Assembly: GCA_903835235.1 (NCBI GenBank)
Contig: CAILMF010000082.1
Span: 1-64,000, forward strand
Origin: an uncultured Rhodospirillales bacterium
Lineage (GTDB): Bacteria > Pseudomonadota > Alphaproteobacteria > Acetobacterales > Acetobacteraceae
Direction of reading: 5' to 3'
Length of the DNA stretch: 64,000 nt
Part shown: one piece after another, positions 40,851-49,629 of the stretch
How the letters are laid out: each line of letters begins with the position of its first letter
How positions within the stretch are numbered: position 1 is the first letter of the stretch
Made by a program: the position numbers and the translations under genes
The notes under the pieces: generated by a model
The model's database searches: none
The model's input: the letters and a program-made list of their open reading frames with translations, nothing else
What the model was told of the DNA's origin: nothing

Positions 40851-42091
40851 CCGACGCGGCGATCTTCGACGCAGACGCCTTTCGGCTGACACCGGAGGAA
40901 GCGGCGCTGACCGCGCGGGCGCGCGAATTCGGCGCCGCGGTGCTGGCGCCGCGCGCCGCCGCATGGGACCGCGACGCGGTCTTCCCGATGGCGAATTACC
41001 GCGACATGCACGCCAACGGGTTGCTCGGCGTCTGCATCCCCCAGGCGGATGGCGGGATCGGCGCCGATTTCCGCGCCTATTGCCTGACGGCGGCGGAGCT
41101 TGGCCGCTACTGCGGCGCCACCGCGCTGACCTGGAACATGCATGTCTGCTCCACGCTGTGGACCGGCGCGCTGGCCGATACGCTGGAGATGGATGCGCCG
41201 ACCCGCGCGCTGCACCAGCAGCGCCGCGCCGCGCACTACGCCCGCATCCTGAACGACGGCGCGATCTACGCGCAGCCCTTCAGCGAGGGTGGCGCGGCGG
41301 CGGCCGGTGGCATCGCCTTCGGCACCACGGCGCGGCGGGTGGAAGGCGGATTCATCGTCAACGGCCGGAAGATTTTTGCCAGCCTGTCCGGCAGCGCCGA
41401 CTACTACGGCGTGCTGTGCACTGAACAGCATGGCGAGGCCGCGCTGAGCCGGCGCGACACGCTGTACCTGGCGGTGCCGGCCACCGCCGAGGGCGTCAGC
41501 GTGACCGGCAGCTGGGACCCCTTGGGCATGCGCGGCACCGTCTCGCGCGATCTCGTCTTCAAGGATGTCTTCGTGCCGGAGGATGCGGCGCTGATGCCGC
41601 CCGGCCTCTACTTCCAGGCCGCCAATCGCTGGCCGCACATGTTCATGACGCTGAGCCCGACCTACATGGGCCTGGCCCAGTCGGCCTACGACTTCACCGT
41701 GAAATACCTGCGCGGCGAATGGCCAGGCATGCCACCCGTAAAACGCCGGATGTACCCGACCAAGCAGATCGCCGTCGCCGAGATGCGGGTGATGCTGGAA
41801 CAGACCAAGGCGCTGTGGTTCCAGGCCATCAGCGACGCCCGGCCCGATCCCTCCAAGGAGCAGGTGCTGCGCGCCTGGGCGGCGCAGTATACCGTGATGG
41901 AGAACGCCAACGCCCTGGCCGCCAAGGCGGTGCGCACCTGCGGCGGGCAGTCCATGCTGAAGACCCTGCCGCTGGAGCGGATTTATCGCGACAGCCGCTG
42001 CGGCAGCCTGATGCTGCCCTGGACCGCGGAGCTGTGCATTGATCGCCTCGGCCGCGGCACGTTGTACGAGACCGGCGAGCGGGATGAGTGA
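40847..42091 (+). CDS. Acyl-CoA dehydrogenase-family flavoprotein
   Basis: 414 aa with a GTG start overlapping the hydrolase stop (GTGA). The N-terminal helical domain (LTPEEAALTARAREFGAAVL), middle YAQPFSEGGAAAAGG and FIVNGRKIFASLSGSADYYG, WDPLGMRGTVSRDLVFKDVF, and C-terminal CGGQSMLKTLPLERIYRDSR match the family. FAD-dependent oxidation of an acyl-CoA is expected; some relatives are monooxygenases. Unusual partner for a NicX-type enzyme. Confidence 0.92.
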   Translation: MTDAAIFDADAFRLTPEEAALTARAREFGAAVLAPRAAAWDRDAVFPMANYRDMHANGLLGVCIPQADGGIGADFRAYCLTAAELGRYCGATALTWNMHVCSTLWTGALADTLEMDAPTRALHQQRRAAHYARILNDGAIYAQPFSEGGAAAAGGIAFGTTARRVEGGFIVNGRKIFASLSGSADYYGVLCTEQHGEAALSRRDTLYLAVPATAEGVSVTGSWDPLGMRGTVSRDLVFKDVFVPEDAALMPPGLYFQAANRWPHMFMTLSPTYMGLAQSAYDFTVKYLRGEWPGMPPVKRRMYPTKQIAVAEMRVMLEQTKALWFQAISDARPDPSKEQVLRAWAAQYTVMENANALAAKAVRTCGGQSMLKTLPLERIYRDSRCGSLMLPWTAELCIDRLGRGTLYETGERDE

Positions 42092-43613
42092 GGCGGACCT
42101 CTTCGCCGCCGCCTTCGCGCGGCTGACGGCGGAGCAGCAGGCTCACCCCGCTGTCTTCCCCTGGCCGCAGACGGAGGACGACTACCTGTACCTCCACGTC
42201 ACCTACCATGATGAAGTCCAGAACACCGCCCTTGATGCCGCCGAGACGCTGTTCGAGCTTGGCGTCCAACGCGGCGAGCGCGTCGCCTGGATTGGCTACA
42301 ACGACGTTGCGCAACTCATCCTGCTGGCCGCCTGCGCGCGGCTCGGCTGCGTGCTGGTGCCGCTGAACTGGCGCCTGAGCGTCGAGGAATTGCGCTGGAT
42401 CGAGGAAGATGCCGGCTTTCGTGTGCTGATGGCGCCGATTGGGCAGGAACGCCAGGGCGACGGCGTGTACGACCACCCCTACCTCGACGATTTCAGCGCC
42501 AGGCGCGGCGCCGAGACGGGCGTACTCATCGGCGATCCCCTCAGCAGCGTCGAGATGGACCCACGGATGGGCATTCTGCCGCCCGCGCCGGTGCTGCCCG
42601 CCGTATCGCCCGACGCGCCGCTGTTGCTCTGCTACACCAGCGGCACCACCGGCCGCCCCAAGGGCGCGGTGCTGAGCCAGGCCGCCGTGACCGCCAACGC
42701 CCGCCACGCCCAGGCGCTGTTTGGCTTCACCGCCGCAGACCGGGTGCTGACGGTGCTGCCGATGTTCCATGTCGGCGGGTTGTGCATCCAGACGCTGCCG
42801 GCCCTGCTGGCGGGCGCCACGGTGCTGCTGCATCGCCGCTTCGATGCCGACTGGTTCTTCGACGCGCTGGCCCGCGACAAGCCGACGCTGACGCTGCTGG
42901 TGCCGGCCATCATGCAGGCGCTGGTGGCGCATCCGCGCTGGGCGGCGGCCGACCTTTCCTGCCTGCGCGCGGTCGGCGCCGGGTCCTCGGACGTGCCGCT
43001 GCCGTTGATCCAGGCGTTCCACGCCAAGGGCGTGCCGGTGATGCAGGTTTACGGCGCGACGGAGACCGGGCCGATCGCCATCGCCCAGAGCGCGGAGGAA
43101 GCCTGGGCGGCGCCGGGCAGCATTGGCCGGCCGGTGCCGGGGGTGGAGGCGAAGCTCAGCCCGGCCGGGGAAATCCTGGTGCGCGGGCCGAACACGCTGC
43201 GGCACTACTGGCCCGCCACGCCGGCGCTGGATGCGGAAGGCTGGTTCGCCACCGGCGATGTCGGCCGCGTGGACGAAGACGGCCGCTGGTGGTTCACCGA
43301 CCGGCTGAAGCACGTGATCATCAGCGGCGGCGAGAACATCTACCCCGCCGAGGTGGAGCGCGTGCTGCGCGAGGCGCCTGGCGTGCTGGAAGGCGCGGTC
43401 TGCGGCCGGCCGGACGCCCGCTGGGGCGAGGTACCGGTCGCCGTGGTGGTGCCGGGGCCGGGCTTTCAGCGAGACGCCGTGCTGGCGCATTTCCGCGGCC
43501 GCATCGCCCGCTTCAAGCAGCCGCACGACGTGGTGGCGGTGCCGGCGCTGCCGCGCACCGCGCTGGGCAAGGTGGAGCTGACGGCGCTCAGGAAGCTGGC
43601 GATTTCCGGTTGA
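42084..43613 (+). CDS. AMP-dependent acyl-CoA synthetase/ligase
   Basis: 509 aa, ANL superfamily. The P-loop is LLCYTSGTTGRPKGA; also VYGATETGPIA, GWFATGDVGRVDEDG, DRLKHVIISGGENIYPAEVE and the C-terminal catalytic Lys in RTALGKVEL. It activates a carboxylic acid with ATP and CoA. The start at 42084 overlaps the dehydrogenase by 8 nt. It should supply the acyl-CoA used by the dehydrogenase. The 3' end overlaps a convergent small gene by 26 nt. Confidence 0.94.
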   Translation: MSEADLFAAAFARLTAEQQAHPAVFPWPQTEDDYLYLHVTYHDEVQNTALDAAETLFELGVQRGERVAWIGYNDVAQLILLAACARLGCVLVPLNWRLSVEELRWIEEDAGFRVLMAPIGQERQGDGVYDHPYLDDFSARRGAETGVLIGDPLSSVEMDPRMGILPPAPVLPAVSPDAPLLLCYTSGTTGRPKGAVLSQAAVTANARHAQALFGFTAADRVLTVLPMFHVGGLCIQTLPALLAGATVLLHRRFDADWFFDALARDKPTLTLLVPAIMQALVAHPRWAAADLSCLRAVGAGSSDVPLPLIQAFHAKGVPVMQVYGATETGPIAIAQSAEEAWAAPGSIGRPVPGVEAKLSPAGEILVRGPNTLRHYWPATPALDAEGWFATGDVGRVDEDGRWWFTDRLKHVIISGGENIYPAEVERVLREAPGVLEGAVCGRPDARWGEVPVAVVVPGPGFQRDAVLAHFRGRIARFKQPHDVVAVPALPRTALGKVELTALRKLAISG

Positions 43614-43797
43614 GCTGCGGGTCTTCGCCATGGCTGTGGCGGCGACCCTCGGCTTCCGCGGCCTTGTCTTCCGGCTGCTTCGCGGCGTCCTTCGCAGCCT
43701 GTTCCACCTTGCCGGAGTCGACGGTCTTCTTCACGCCGTCATTGTACTGCTTGGCGCCGGTATAGCTGCCTTCGCCTTCGATCCTGTCGTCTGCCAT
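43588..43797 (-). CDS. Small hydrophilic protein
   Basis: 69 aa, highly charged, no hydrophobic segment: ADDRIEGEGSYTGAKQYNDG, then KKTVDSGKVEQAAKDAAKQP and a His-containing tail. The ATG at 43797 has a strong AGGAGG. The composition resembles small stress-related disordered or CsbD-like proteins, though no family is certain. The last 26 nt overlap the convergent ligase gene. Confidence 0.78.
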   Translation of the reverse strand: MADDRIEGEGSYTGAKQYNDGVKKTVDSGKVEQAAKDAAKQPEDKAAEAEGRRHSHGEDPQLNRKSPAS

Positions 43798-43849
43798 GGC
43801 GTCCTCCTGCGTAGTTGCCGGGGCCATAGCGAGGCAGCGGGGCTAAGGT

Positions 43850-44707
43850 TCACTCCGGCCTGATGATGAAGCTGAAGTCCTGGCTGGCGCCGGGGGCCAG
43901 ATGCGCCAGGCCGGGCTTTGTGGTGAACTCGCCATCCCAGCCCGGCGGGCTGTGATAGCCATGCCAGGGTTCGATGCACAGGAAATCGCCACCGGCGCGG
44001 GTCCACAGGCCCAGCTGCGGCAGCCCCTGCCAGGCCAGGTGCAGCGCGCGGGCGCCGGGGGCGGCGTAGCGCAGGCTGCGGCTGGTGGGCGCGTCCAGTA
44101 CCACCGCGCCGGCCTGGAACAGCGCGTCGGTCAGCGCCAGCCTGCGGCCCTGCACCGGGCTGGGCTCCACGGCGCGGGCAAAACTGTCATTCGGCAGGCG
44201 GCCGATGGGGGCCGGCTCGGCCGCCGCGAATTCCAGCGCGTGGTCGGCGCGGCCTTCGGCGCCCGGCAGCGGCCAGGCGAAGCCAGGGTGGAAGCCGAAG
44301 CCGAAGGGCAGCGGTTCGGCGCCGGGGTTGTGGACGGTGGCGGTCATGCTCAGCGCGCCGCCGGCAATGCCAAAGTCCAGCGTCAGCCGGAAGCCGAAGG
44401 GATAGGCGGCGCGGGTCGCGTCATCATCCCGCAATTCCAGCCGGCAGCCCGTGGTGGTGTGCTGGGCCAGGGTGAAGCGGCGGTCCCGGGCAAAACCGTG
44501 CTGCGTCAGCCGATACGTCGCGCCCTGGTGCCGCAGCGTGTCGCCAGCCAGGCGGCCGACCATGGGGAACAGCAGCGGCGCGTGGCGCGGCCAGGCCGGC
44601 CCGGCCTGCCACAGGTATTCGCGGCCCGCGGCGTCCCGCAGGCTGGACAATTCCGCGCCATCCGGGTTGACCGCGGCGGTCAGCGCGCCGTCGCCGAAGC
44701 GCAGCAT
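43850..44707 (-). CDS. Aldose 1-epimerase-family protein
   Basis: 285 aa, galactose-mutarotase-like fold. GAELSSLRDAAGREYLWQAG, PLLFPMVGRLAGD, TQHGFARDRRF and FGFGFHPGFAWPL (with the catalytic His) mark the family, ending in a late Glu-containing FLCIEPWHGYHSP. It interconverts sugar anomers, possibly glucose-6-phosphate or another aldose. The ATG overlaps the PanE-like stop (TGATG), so the two genes are coupled. Confidence 0.92.
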   Translation of the reverse strand: MLRFGDGALTAAVNPDGAELSSLRDAAGREYLWQAGPAWPRHAPLLFPMVGRLAGDTLRHQGATYRLTQHGFARDRRFTLAQHTTTGCRLELRDDDATRAAYPFGFRLTLDFGIAGGALSMTATVHNPGAEPLPFGFGFHPGFAWPLPGAEGRADHALEFAAAEPAPIGRLPNDSFARAVEPSPVQGRRLALTDALFQAGAVVLDAPTSRSLRYAAPGARALHLAWQGLPQLGLWTRAGGDFLCIEPWHGYHSPPGWDGEFTTKPGLAHLAPGASQDFSFIIRPE

Positions 44708-45642
44708 CAGCGCGGCAGGCGGCCGGCGTCGCGGCGTTGCTCGAAGGCCTTGGCGTGCAGCAGCGCGGCTTCGTGGATTTCATGCGGCACGCCGGCCCGC
44801 TTCGCCGCGGCCAGCATGAAGCCGAGGATGTGGTCGGCCTCGATCCGCCCGCCGGCTTCCAGGTCCCGCAGCATGGAGGTGCTGTAGGCGCCCTCGGGGT
44901 CGCTGAACACCTTGCGGAAACCTTCCAGGAAGCTGGCGCTGGGCGGATAGCCGTGATGCGTGGCGATGGCGGCGTTGCGTTCCAGCAGGTTCAGCAGGAA
45001 GGCGCTGCCACCGGCGCGCACGATCTCCCCGGTATTGGCGCGCATCAGCACGGTGCCGGCCGCCGAGGTGCCGAGATGCACCAGCTTTTCCCACATCTGC
45101 GCCAGGATATCCGGCACCGCGGTGGCGACCACGCCCTTCGCCTTGGCCGCCAGTTCCGCCAACGCCAGCACCCGGCCGGACATGCGGCCATCCAACTCGC
45201 CGAAGGTCAGCCAGCGCCAATCATTCAGCTGCTTCACGGTGCCATCGGCGGCCATGGTCGCCTGGATTTTCGCCAGGCCGCCCAGCACGTTCTCGGCGCC
45301 GAAGGCTTTTGTGAGTGTCTCGACATGCGACAGCCCGTTCAGCACCGGCAGCACCGCGGTGCCTTCCTGCATGGCCGGGCGGATCGCCTCGATGGCCGCG
45401 TCCAGGTCGTAGGCCTTGCAGGTCAGCAGCACCAGGTCGTAGCCCGGCCCGGCCTGCCCCACCGTCTTCACCCGCAGCGTGGCGTTGCCGAACTGGCTTT
45501 CCAGCACCAGGCCCCGTTCGGCCAGCTGCATCGCGCGCTTGGGGCGGACCAGGAAGGTGACGTCGCCGCCGGCCTCGGCCAGGCGCCCGCCGAAATAGCC
45601 ACCGAGCGCACCCGCCCCGAGAACCAGAATGCGCATGGCCAT
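44707..45642 (-). CDS. Ketopantoate reductase-family (ApbA/PanE) oxidoreductase
   Basis: 311 aa (second ATG at 45636 equally possible). The NADP site is LVLGAGALGGYFGGRLAEAG; LLTCKAYDLDAAIEAIRPAM and PVLNGLSHVETLTKAFG hold the conserved Lys/Asn; the C-terminal helical domain has a late Glu in SMLRDLEAGGRIEADHI. True PanE makes pantoate; many paralogues reduce other 2-ketoacids. Lacking pantothenate neighbours, a paralogue is likely. Operon with the epimerase. Confidence 0.9.
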   Translation of the reverse strand: MAMRILVLGAGALGGYFGGRLAEAGGDVTFLVRPKRAMQLAERGLVLESQFGNATLRVKTVGQAGPGYDLVLLTCKAYDLDAAIEAIRPAMQEGTAVLPVLNGLSHVETLTKAFGAENVLGGLAKIQATMAADGTVKQLNDWRWLTFGELDGRMSGRVLALAELAAKAKGVVATAVPDILAQMWEKLVHLGTSAAGTVLMRANTGEIVRAGGSAFLLNLLERNAAIATHHGYPPSASFLEGFRKVFSDPEGAYSTSMLRDLEAGGRIEADHILGFMLAAAKRAGVPHEIHEAALLHAKAFEQRRDAGRLPR

Positions 45643-45705
45643 ATCCCCCTTTGCGGCACGCCTTCGCGGCGCGACAATGCCCTCAGTTTATACGGGAGAA
45701 GCGCC

Positions 45706-46632
45706 ATGGCCAAAGTCATCATCAGCGTCGCCGTCACCGGCGCCATCCACACGCCCAGCATGTCGGACTACCTGCCGATCACCCCGGCCGAGATCGCCGA
45801 GCAGTCCATCGCCGCGGCGGAAGCCGGCGCCGCGATCATCCACCTGCACGCGCGCGACCCCATCGATGGCCGGCCGACGCCGGACCCCAAGGTGTTCATG
45901 CAGTTCCTGCCTGTCATCAAGCAGAGCACGGATGCCGTCATCAACGTGACCACCGGCGGTGGGCTGGGCATGACGGTGGAGGAGCGCCTGGCCGGGCCGA
46001 TCCAGGCCAGCCCGGAGATGTGCAGCCTCAACATGGGCAGCATGAACTTCAACATTTCCGGCAGCGCGGCGCGCATCACCAAGTTCAAGCATGAGTGGGA
46101 GCGCCCCTACCTGGAGGGCACCACCGACTTCATCTTCCGCAACACCTTCAAGGATATCGAGCAGATCGTCGAACGCCTGGGCAAGGGCGAGGGCACGCGC
46201 TTCGAGTTCGAGTGCTACGACGTGGGGCACCTGTATAACCTGGCGCATATGCTGGACAGGAAGGTGGTGGAACCGCCGCTGTTCACCCAGACCATCTTCG
46301 GCATCCTCGGCGGCATCGGCGCGGAACAGCGCAACCTGATCTTCATGAAGGAGACCGCGGACCGGCTGTTCGGCAAGGACTACGTGTGGTCCGTGCTGGC
46401 GGCGGGGCGCAACCAGATGCCCTTCGTGACCATGGCGGGGATCATGGGCGGCAATGTGCGCGTGGGGCTGGAAGACAGCCTGTGGCTGGGCAAGGGCGTG
46501 CAGGCCAAGAGCAACGCCGAGCAAGTAGCAAAAATCCGCCGCATCCTGGAGGAGCTGAGCCTGGAGATCGCCACGCCCGCCGAGGCGCGCGAGATCCTGA
46601 AGCTGAAGGGCGGCGACCGCGTGAAGTTCTGA
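45706..46632 (+). CDS. BKACE-family (DUF849) beta-keto acid cleavage enzyme
   Basis: 308 aa TIM barrel. The zinc-site motif IIHLHARDPIDGRPTPD, then INVTTGGGLGMTVEERL, LNMGSMNFN and AGIMGGNVRVGLEDSL are diagnostic. BKACE enzymes condense a beta-keto acid with acetyl-CoA to yield acetoacetate and a new CoA ester; kce (lysine degradation) is the best known. GGGAGAA lies upstream of 45706. Stands alone; substrate not assignable. Confidence 0.95.
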   Translation: MAKVIISVAVTGAIHTPSMSDYLPITPAEIAEQSIAAAEAGAAIIHLHARDPIDGRPTPDPKVFMQFLPVIKQSTDAVINVTTGGGLGMTVEERLAGPIQASPEMCSLNMGSMNFNISGSAARITKFKHEWERPYLEGTTDFIFRNTFKDIEQIVERLGKGEGTRFEFECYDVGHLYNLAHMLDRKVVEPPLFTQTIFGILGGIGAEQRNLIFMKETADRLFGKDYVWSVLAAGRNQMPFVTMAGIMGGNVRVGLEDSLWLGKGVQAKSNAEQVAKIRRILEELSLEIATPAEAREILKLKGGDRVKF

Positions 46633-46638
46633 GCGCCA

Positions 46639-46667
46639 AGGCGCCGCCGCCTCGGCAGGCGGCGCCT
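46639..46667. terminator. Bidirectional terminator hairpin at a convergent junction
   Basis: The 10-bp stem AGGCGCCGCC/GGCGGCGCCT with a 9-base loop fills the 34-bp gap between the BKACE gene (plus) and the LysR gene (minus). Confidence 0.75.
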
Positions 46668-47539
46668 CACTCGCCCCGGCGGCGCTCCAGCGCGTGGATC
46701 ATGTGCTGCGCCAGCCGCTCGGCTGGCGGCGGCGCCGGCGTGGCCAGCATCAGCGCAATCTCGGTATCCGCCAGGTCGGGCGCGCCGGCGGCTTCGTCCA
46801 GCACCAGGAAGTCCGGCGGCACCATCTCCTTCGGCAGCACCGCCACGCCCAGGCCGGCCCGCACCGCCGCCTGCGCCCCGGCCAGGGAGGTTGAGGTATA
46901 GGCGATGCGCCAGCCGCGCCCGATGCGGTCCAGCGTGCGCAGCGCCCGGCGCCGATAGACGCAAGGGTGCGGCGAGACCACCAGCGGCAGCGCCGCCTGC
47001 TGCGCGAAGGCCCCGGCCAGCGGCGCGGCGCAGGCCCAGACCAGCGGTTCCCGCCACACCCGCATGCCCTCGGTCGGGCCGGCCGGTTCGCGCTTCACCA
47101 GCACCAGGTCGAATTCGCCGGCGCTGAACCGCGCGATCAGGTGCAGCGTCAGGTCGGTCGTCACCTCCAGCGCCACGCGCGGATACGCCCGGGCAAAGGC
47201 AGCGAGCACGCCCGGCAGGTGGGTGGTGGCGAAGTCCTCCGGCGTGCCCAGCCGCACCGTGCCACTGACGCCAGGTTCCGCCAGGCTGGCCAACGCTTCC
47301 TCCTGCAAGGCCAGGATGCGCCGGGCATAGCCCATCAGGGTCTCCCCCGCGGCGGTCAGCCGCAGGCCGTGCGGCGAGCGGTCCAGCAACCGATGCCCCA
47401 GCGCCTGCTCCAGCCGCTTGACCTGCAGGCTGATGGTCGGCTGCGCCAGGCGCAGCCTTTCCCCGGCGCGGCTAAGGCTGCCGGCATCGACGGTGGCGAC
47501 GAAGCTGCGCAGCAGCACGGGGTCCAGACGGGCGGGCAT
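46667..47539 (-). CDS. LysR-family transcriptional regulator
   Basis: 290 aa. The N-terminal HTH is PVLLRSFVATVDAGSLSRAG...RLAQPTISLQVKRLEQALGH; the rest is a periplasmic-binding-like effector domain ending LAQHMIHALERRRG. It is divergent from the SbtA-like permease with a dyad between them, so it probably controls that gene and itself. Effector unknown. Confidence 0.94.
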   Translation of the reverse strand: MPARLDPVLLRSFVATVDAGSLSRAGERLRLAQPTISLQVKRLEQALGHRLLDRSPHGLRLTAAGETLMGYARRILALQEEALASLAEPGVSGTVRLGTPEDFATTHLPGVLAAFARAYPRVALEVTTDLTLHLIARFSAGEFDLVLVKREPAGPTEGMRVWREPLVWACAAPLAGAFAQQAALPLVVSPHPCVYRRRALRTLDRIGRGWRIAYTSTSLAGAQAAVRAGLGVAVLPKEMVPPDFLVLDEAAGAPDLADTEIALMLATPAPPPAERLAQHMIHALERRRGE

Positions 47540-47550
47540 GCGGCGGCACC

Positions 47551-47565
47551 ATTGTGAATCGCAAT
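47551..47565. promoter_or_regulatory. LysR-type T-N11-A dyad
   Basis: ATTGTGAATCGCAAT is a 15-bp near-perfect dyad (one mismatch) fitting T-N11-A. It lies 12 bp upstream of the LysR start and 74 bp upstream of the divergent permease start. Confidence 0.65.
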
Positions 47566-47638
47566 GCAAAATCGCGCGGTTTCGGCCTGGGCGCAATGCA
47601 ATCCGGCGGCGACAAGGCGGCACAAGGAGATTGCCGCC

Positions 47639-48601
47639 ATGCTGGACCTGGTCCTCGCCAACCTGTTGTCGCCCGCCGTGCTGTGCTTCGCGCTGGGCGT
47701 GCTGGCCTGCCGCCTGGGCAGCGACCTGCGCCTGCCGGAGCCGGTGCAGACCGCGCTTTCCGCCTACCTGATGCTGGCGATCGGGCTGCGTGGCGGGGCG
47801 GAGCTGGCGCAGGTGCCGCTGGCGGAACTGGCGGCGCCGATGGGCGCGGCGCTGCTGATGGGCTGCGCCATTCCGCTCGGCGTGTTCCTGGTGCTGCGGC
47901 GGCTGGCCGGGCTGGCGCTGGCGGATGCCGCGGCGCTGGCGGCGCATTACGGCTCGGTCTCGGCCGTCACCTTCGCCGCCGTCACCGCCATGCTGGACAG
48001 CCAGGGCGTGCCGTTCGAGGGCCATGCCACCGCGCTGCTGGCGGTGATGGAGGTGCCGGCCATCGTCGTCGGCATCGGCCTGGCGCAGCTGCTGGGGGCG
48101 GCGGGCGGGCGCACCAGCCTGGCGCCGCTGGGGGGCGTCATCGCCTCGAAGAGCGTGCTGCTGCTGCTGGGCGGCCTGGCGATTGGCGCGCTGGCCGGGC
48201 CGGCGGGGCTGCGGCCGGTGCAGCCCTTCTTCACCGGCATGTTTCCCGGCGTGCTCTGCCTGTTCCTGCTGGAGCTGGGCCGTCTCGCGGCGGAACGGCT
48301 GGGCGATTTCGCCAAGGTGGGCGGGCGGCTGCTGGCCTTTGCGGTGTTGGCGCCGCTGGTGCAGGCCACGCTGGGGCTGCTGGTGGCGGCGGCGGCCGGG
48401 CTGGGGGAAGGTGGCGCCGTCATCTTCGCCACGCTCTGCGCCAGCGCCAGCTACATCGCCGCCCCGGCCGCGGTGCGGGCGGCACTGCCTGAGGCCAATC
48501 CCAGCCTCTATCTGACCTGCGCGCTGGGCATCACCTTCCCGTTCAACATTGCGGTCGGGCTGCCGCTGTACCAGGCCATGGCGGCCTGGCTGTACGGGTA
48601 G
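47639..48601 (+). CDS. SbtA-like (DUF897) sodium-dependent bicarbonate transporter family permease
   Basis: 320 aa with about ten TM helices. PVQTALSAYLMLAIGLRGGA, AAHYGSVSAVTFAAVTAMLD and FATLCASASYIAAPAAVRAA are SbtA-family motifs, with the two halves related by inverted repeat. Cyanobacterial SbtA takes up bicarbonate with Na+; function in heterotrophs is untested. The start at 47639 has AGGAGA upstream. No PII-like SbtB follows. Confidence 0.92.
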   Translation: MLDLVLANLLSPAVLCFALGVLACRLGSDLRLPEPVQTALSAYLMLAIGLRGGAELAQVPLAELAAPMGAALLMGCAIPLGVFLVLRRLAGLALADAAALAAHYGSVSAVTFAAVTAMLDSQGVPFEGHATALLAVMEVPAIVVGIGLAQLLGAAGGRTSLAPLGGVIASKSVLLLLGGLAIGALAGPAGLRPVQPFFTGMFPGVLCLFLLELGRLAAERLGDFAKVGGRLLAFAVLAPLVQATLGLLVAAAAGLGEGGAVIFATLCASASYIAAPAAVRAALPEANPSLYLTCALGITFPFNIAVGLPLYQAMAAWLYG

Positions 48602-48629
48602 GCGGGCGGCGGGGCATGCCCCCACCCTG

Positions 48630-48714
48630 CCCTCCCCCGCACGCGGGGGAGGGTGATCCGCGTGCAAAAGCTGGAGGTGGCCGACGCCTGCCCTCCCCCG
48701 CATGCGGGGGAGGG
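48630..48714. terminator. Pair of CCCTCCCCC palindromes at a convergent junction
   Basis: Two 11-bp hairpins, CCCTCCCCCGC/GCGGGGGAGGG, at 48630-48653 and 48691-48714, lie 37 bp apart between the SbtA-like gene and the DUF4394 gene. Sequence is nearly identical to 14376-14399. Confidence 0.9.
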
Positions 48715-48728
48715 TGCTTCACGGTGGC

Positions 48729-49502
48729 TCAGCGCCAGGCGGCGATGTCGATCACTTCGCTGGTCGGCAGCCCCGTCACCAGCATGCCCTGGCCGGCCGC
48801 GCCGGTCTCCAGGTTCACCACGTGCAGCATGTTGCCGGCCAGCAGGAAGCCCTGCGGAGTGCCGGCCAGGATGTCGAAGGCGACGCCGGTCGGCAGGCTG
48901 GCCGCCACCTGGCCCTTCGGCTGCTGCACGCCGTCATTCGGCGGCGCCTGCAGGTTCAGGCTGCGGCTCAGCGTATCCACGGTGAAGAGCTGCGTCGCGG
49001 TCGCGCCCGCCATGCTGTTGGTATAGGCGCCGGCCACCACGCGCGGGCGGGTCTCGGCCCAGGGGGTGCCGGCCTGGTACTTCAGCTCGCCATCGCGGGT
49101 CACTTCCCCGGTGGCGACGTTGATGCGGAAATTCTGCCCGCTCATGCCCATCAGCCGCAGCCGGTCGGCCACCGGGTTGAAGTCCACCACGGCGCGGCCA
49201 CCGCTGGTGAAGGGCATGTTCAGCCGGCTCACCTGGGTGGCGCGGCCGGTGGCGGGGTCGATGGTGACGATCTGGCCGGCATCGGTCACGCCGTACAGCT
49301 TGCCATCGGCCGGGCGCTGGTCGATGCCGAGCAGGCGGCCATCGGCGCCGGTCACGCGCATCGGCGCCGTGGCGCGGCGGGTCTCGCTGTCGATCTTCAG
49401 CAGCTGGCCATCGGCGGTCAGGCCGAGCAGCGTCGTCGCTTGCGCGGCACCACCCAGGGCCAGGAAGGCGGCGCCGGCGGCAAGCAGATTGCGGAGGGTC
49501 AT
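48729..49502 (-). CDS. Secreted DUF4394 beta-propeller-like protein
   Basis: 257 aa. Signal peptide to about residue 22 (LALGGAAQA), then repeated blade-like units such as LLGLTADGQLLKIDSETRRA, LYGVTDAGQIVTIDPATGRA and VVDFNPVADRLRLMG, the hallmark of DUF4394. Periplasmic or extracellular; biochemical function unknown. It faces the convergent palindrome pair and is followed upstream by the anti-sigma locus on the same strand. Confidence 0.93.
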   Translation of the reverse strand: MTLRNLLAAGAAFLALGGAAQATTLLGLTADGQLLKIDSETRRATAPMRVTGADGRLLGIDQRPADGKLYGVTDAGQIVTIDPATGRATQVSRLNMPFTSGGRAVVDFNPVADRLRLMGMSGQNFRINVATGEVTRDGELKYQAGTPWAETRPRVVAGAYTNSMAGATATQLFTVDTLSRSLNLQAPPNDGVQQPKGQVAASLPTGVAFDILAGTPQGFLLAGNMLHVVNLETGAAGQGMLVTGLPTSEVIDIAAWR

Positions 49503-49629
49503 GAGGCTGTCTCCCGTGGTCCGCGGGCACCGTTGCGGCCCCGCTGAAGACGCTACGGGCCGGCGCCGCGGCTGGATGCAGCGCCGGAGCGAAAAACCGC
49601 AGCGCGATCCGCGGCGGGGTTGCCGCGCG

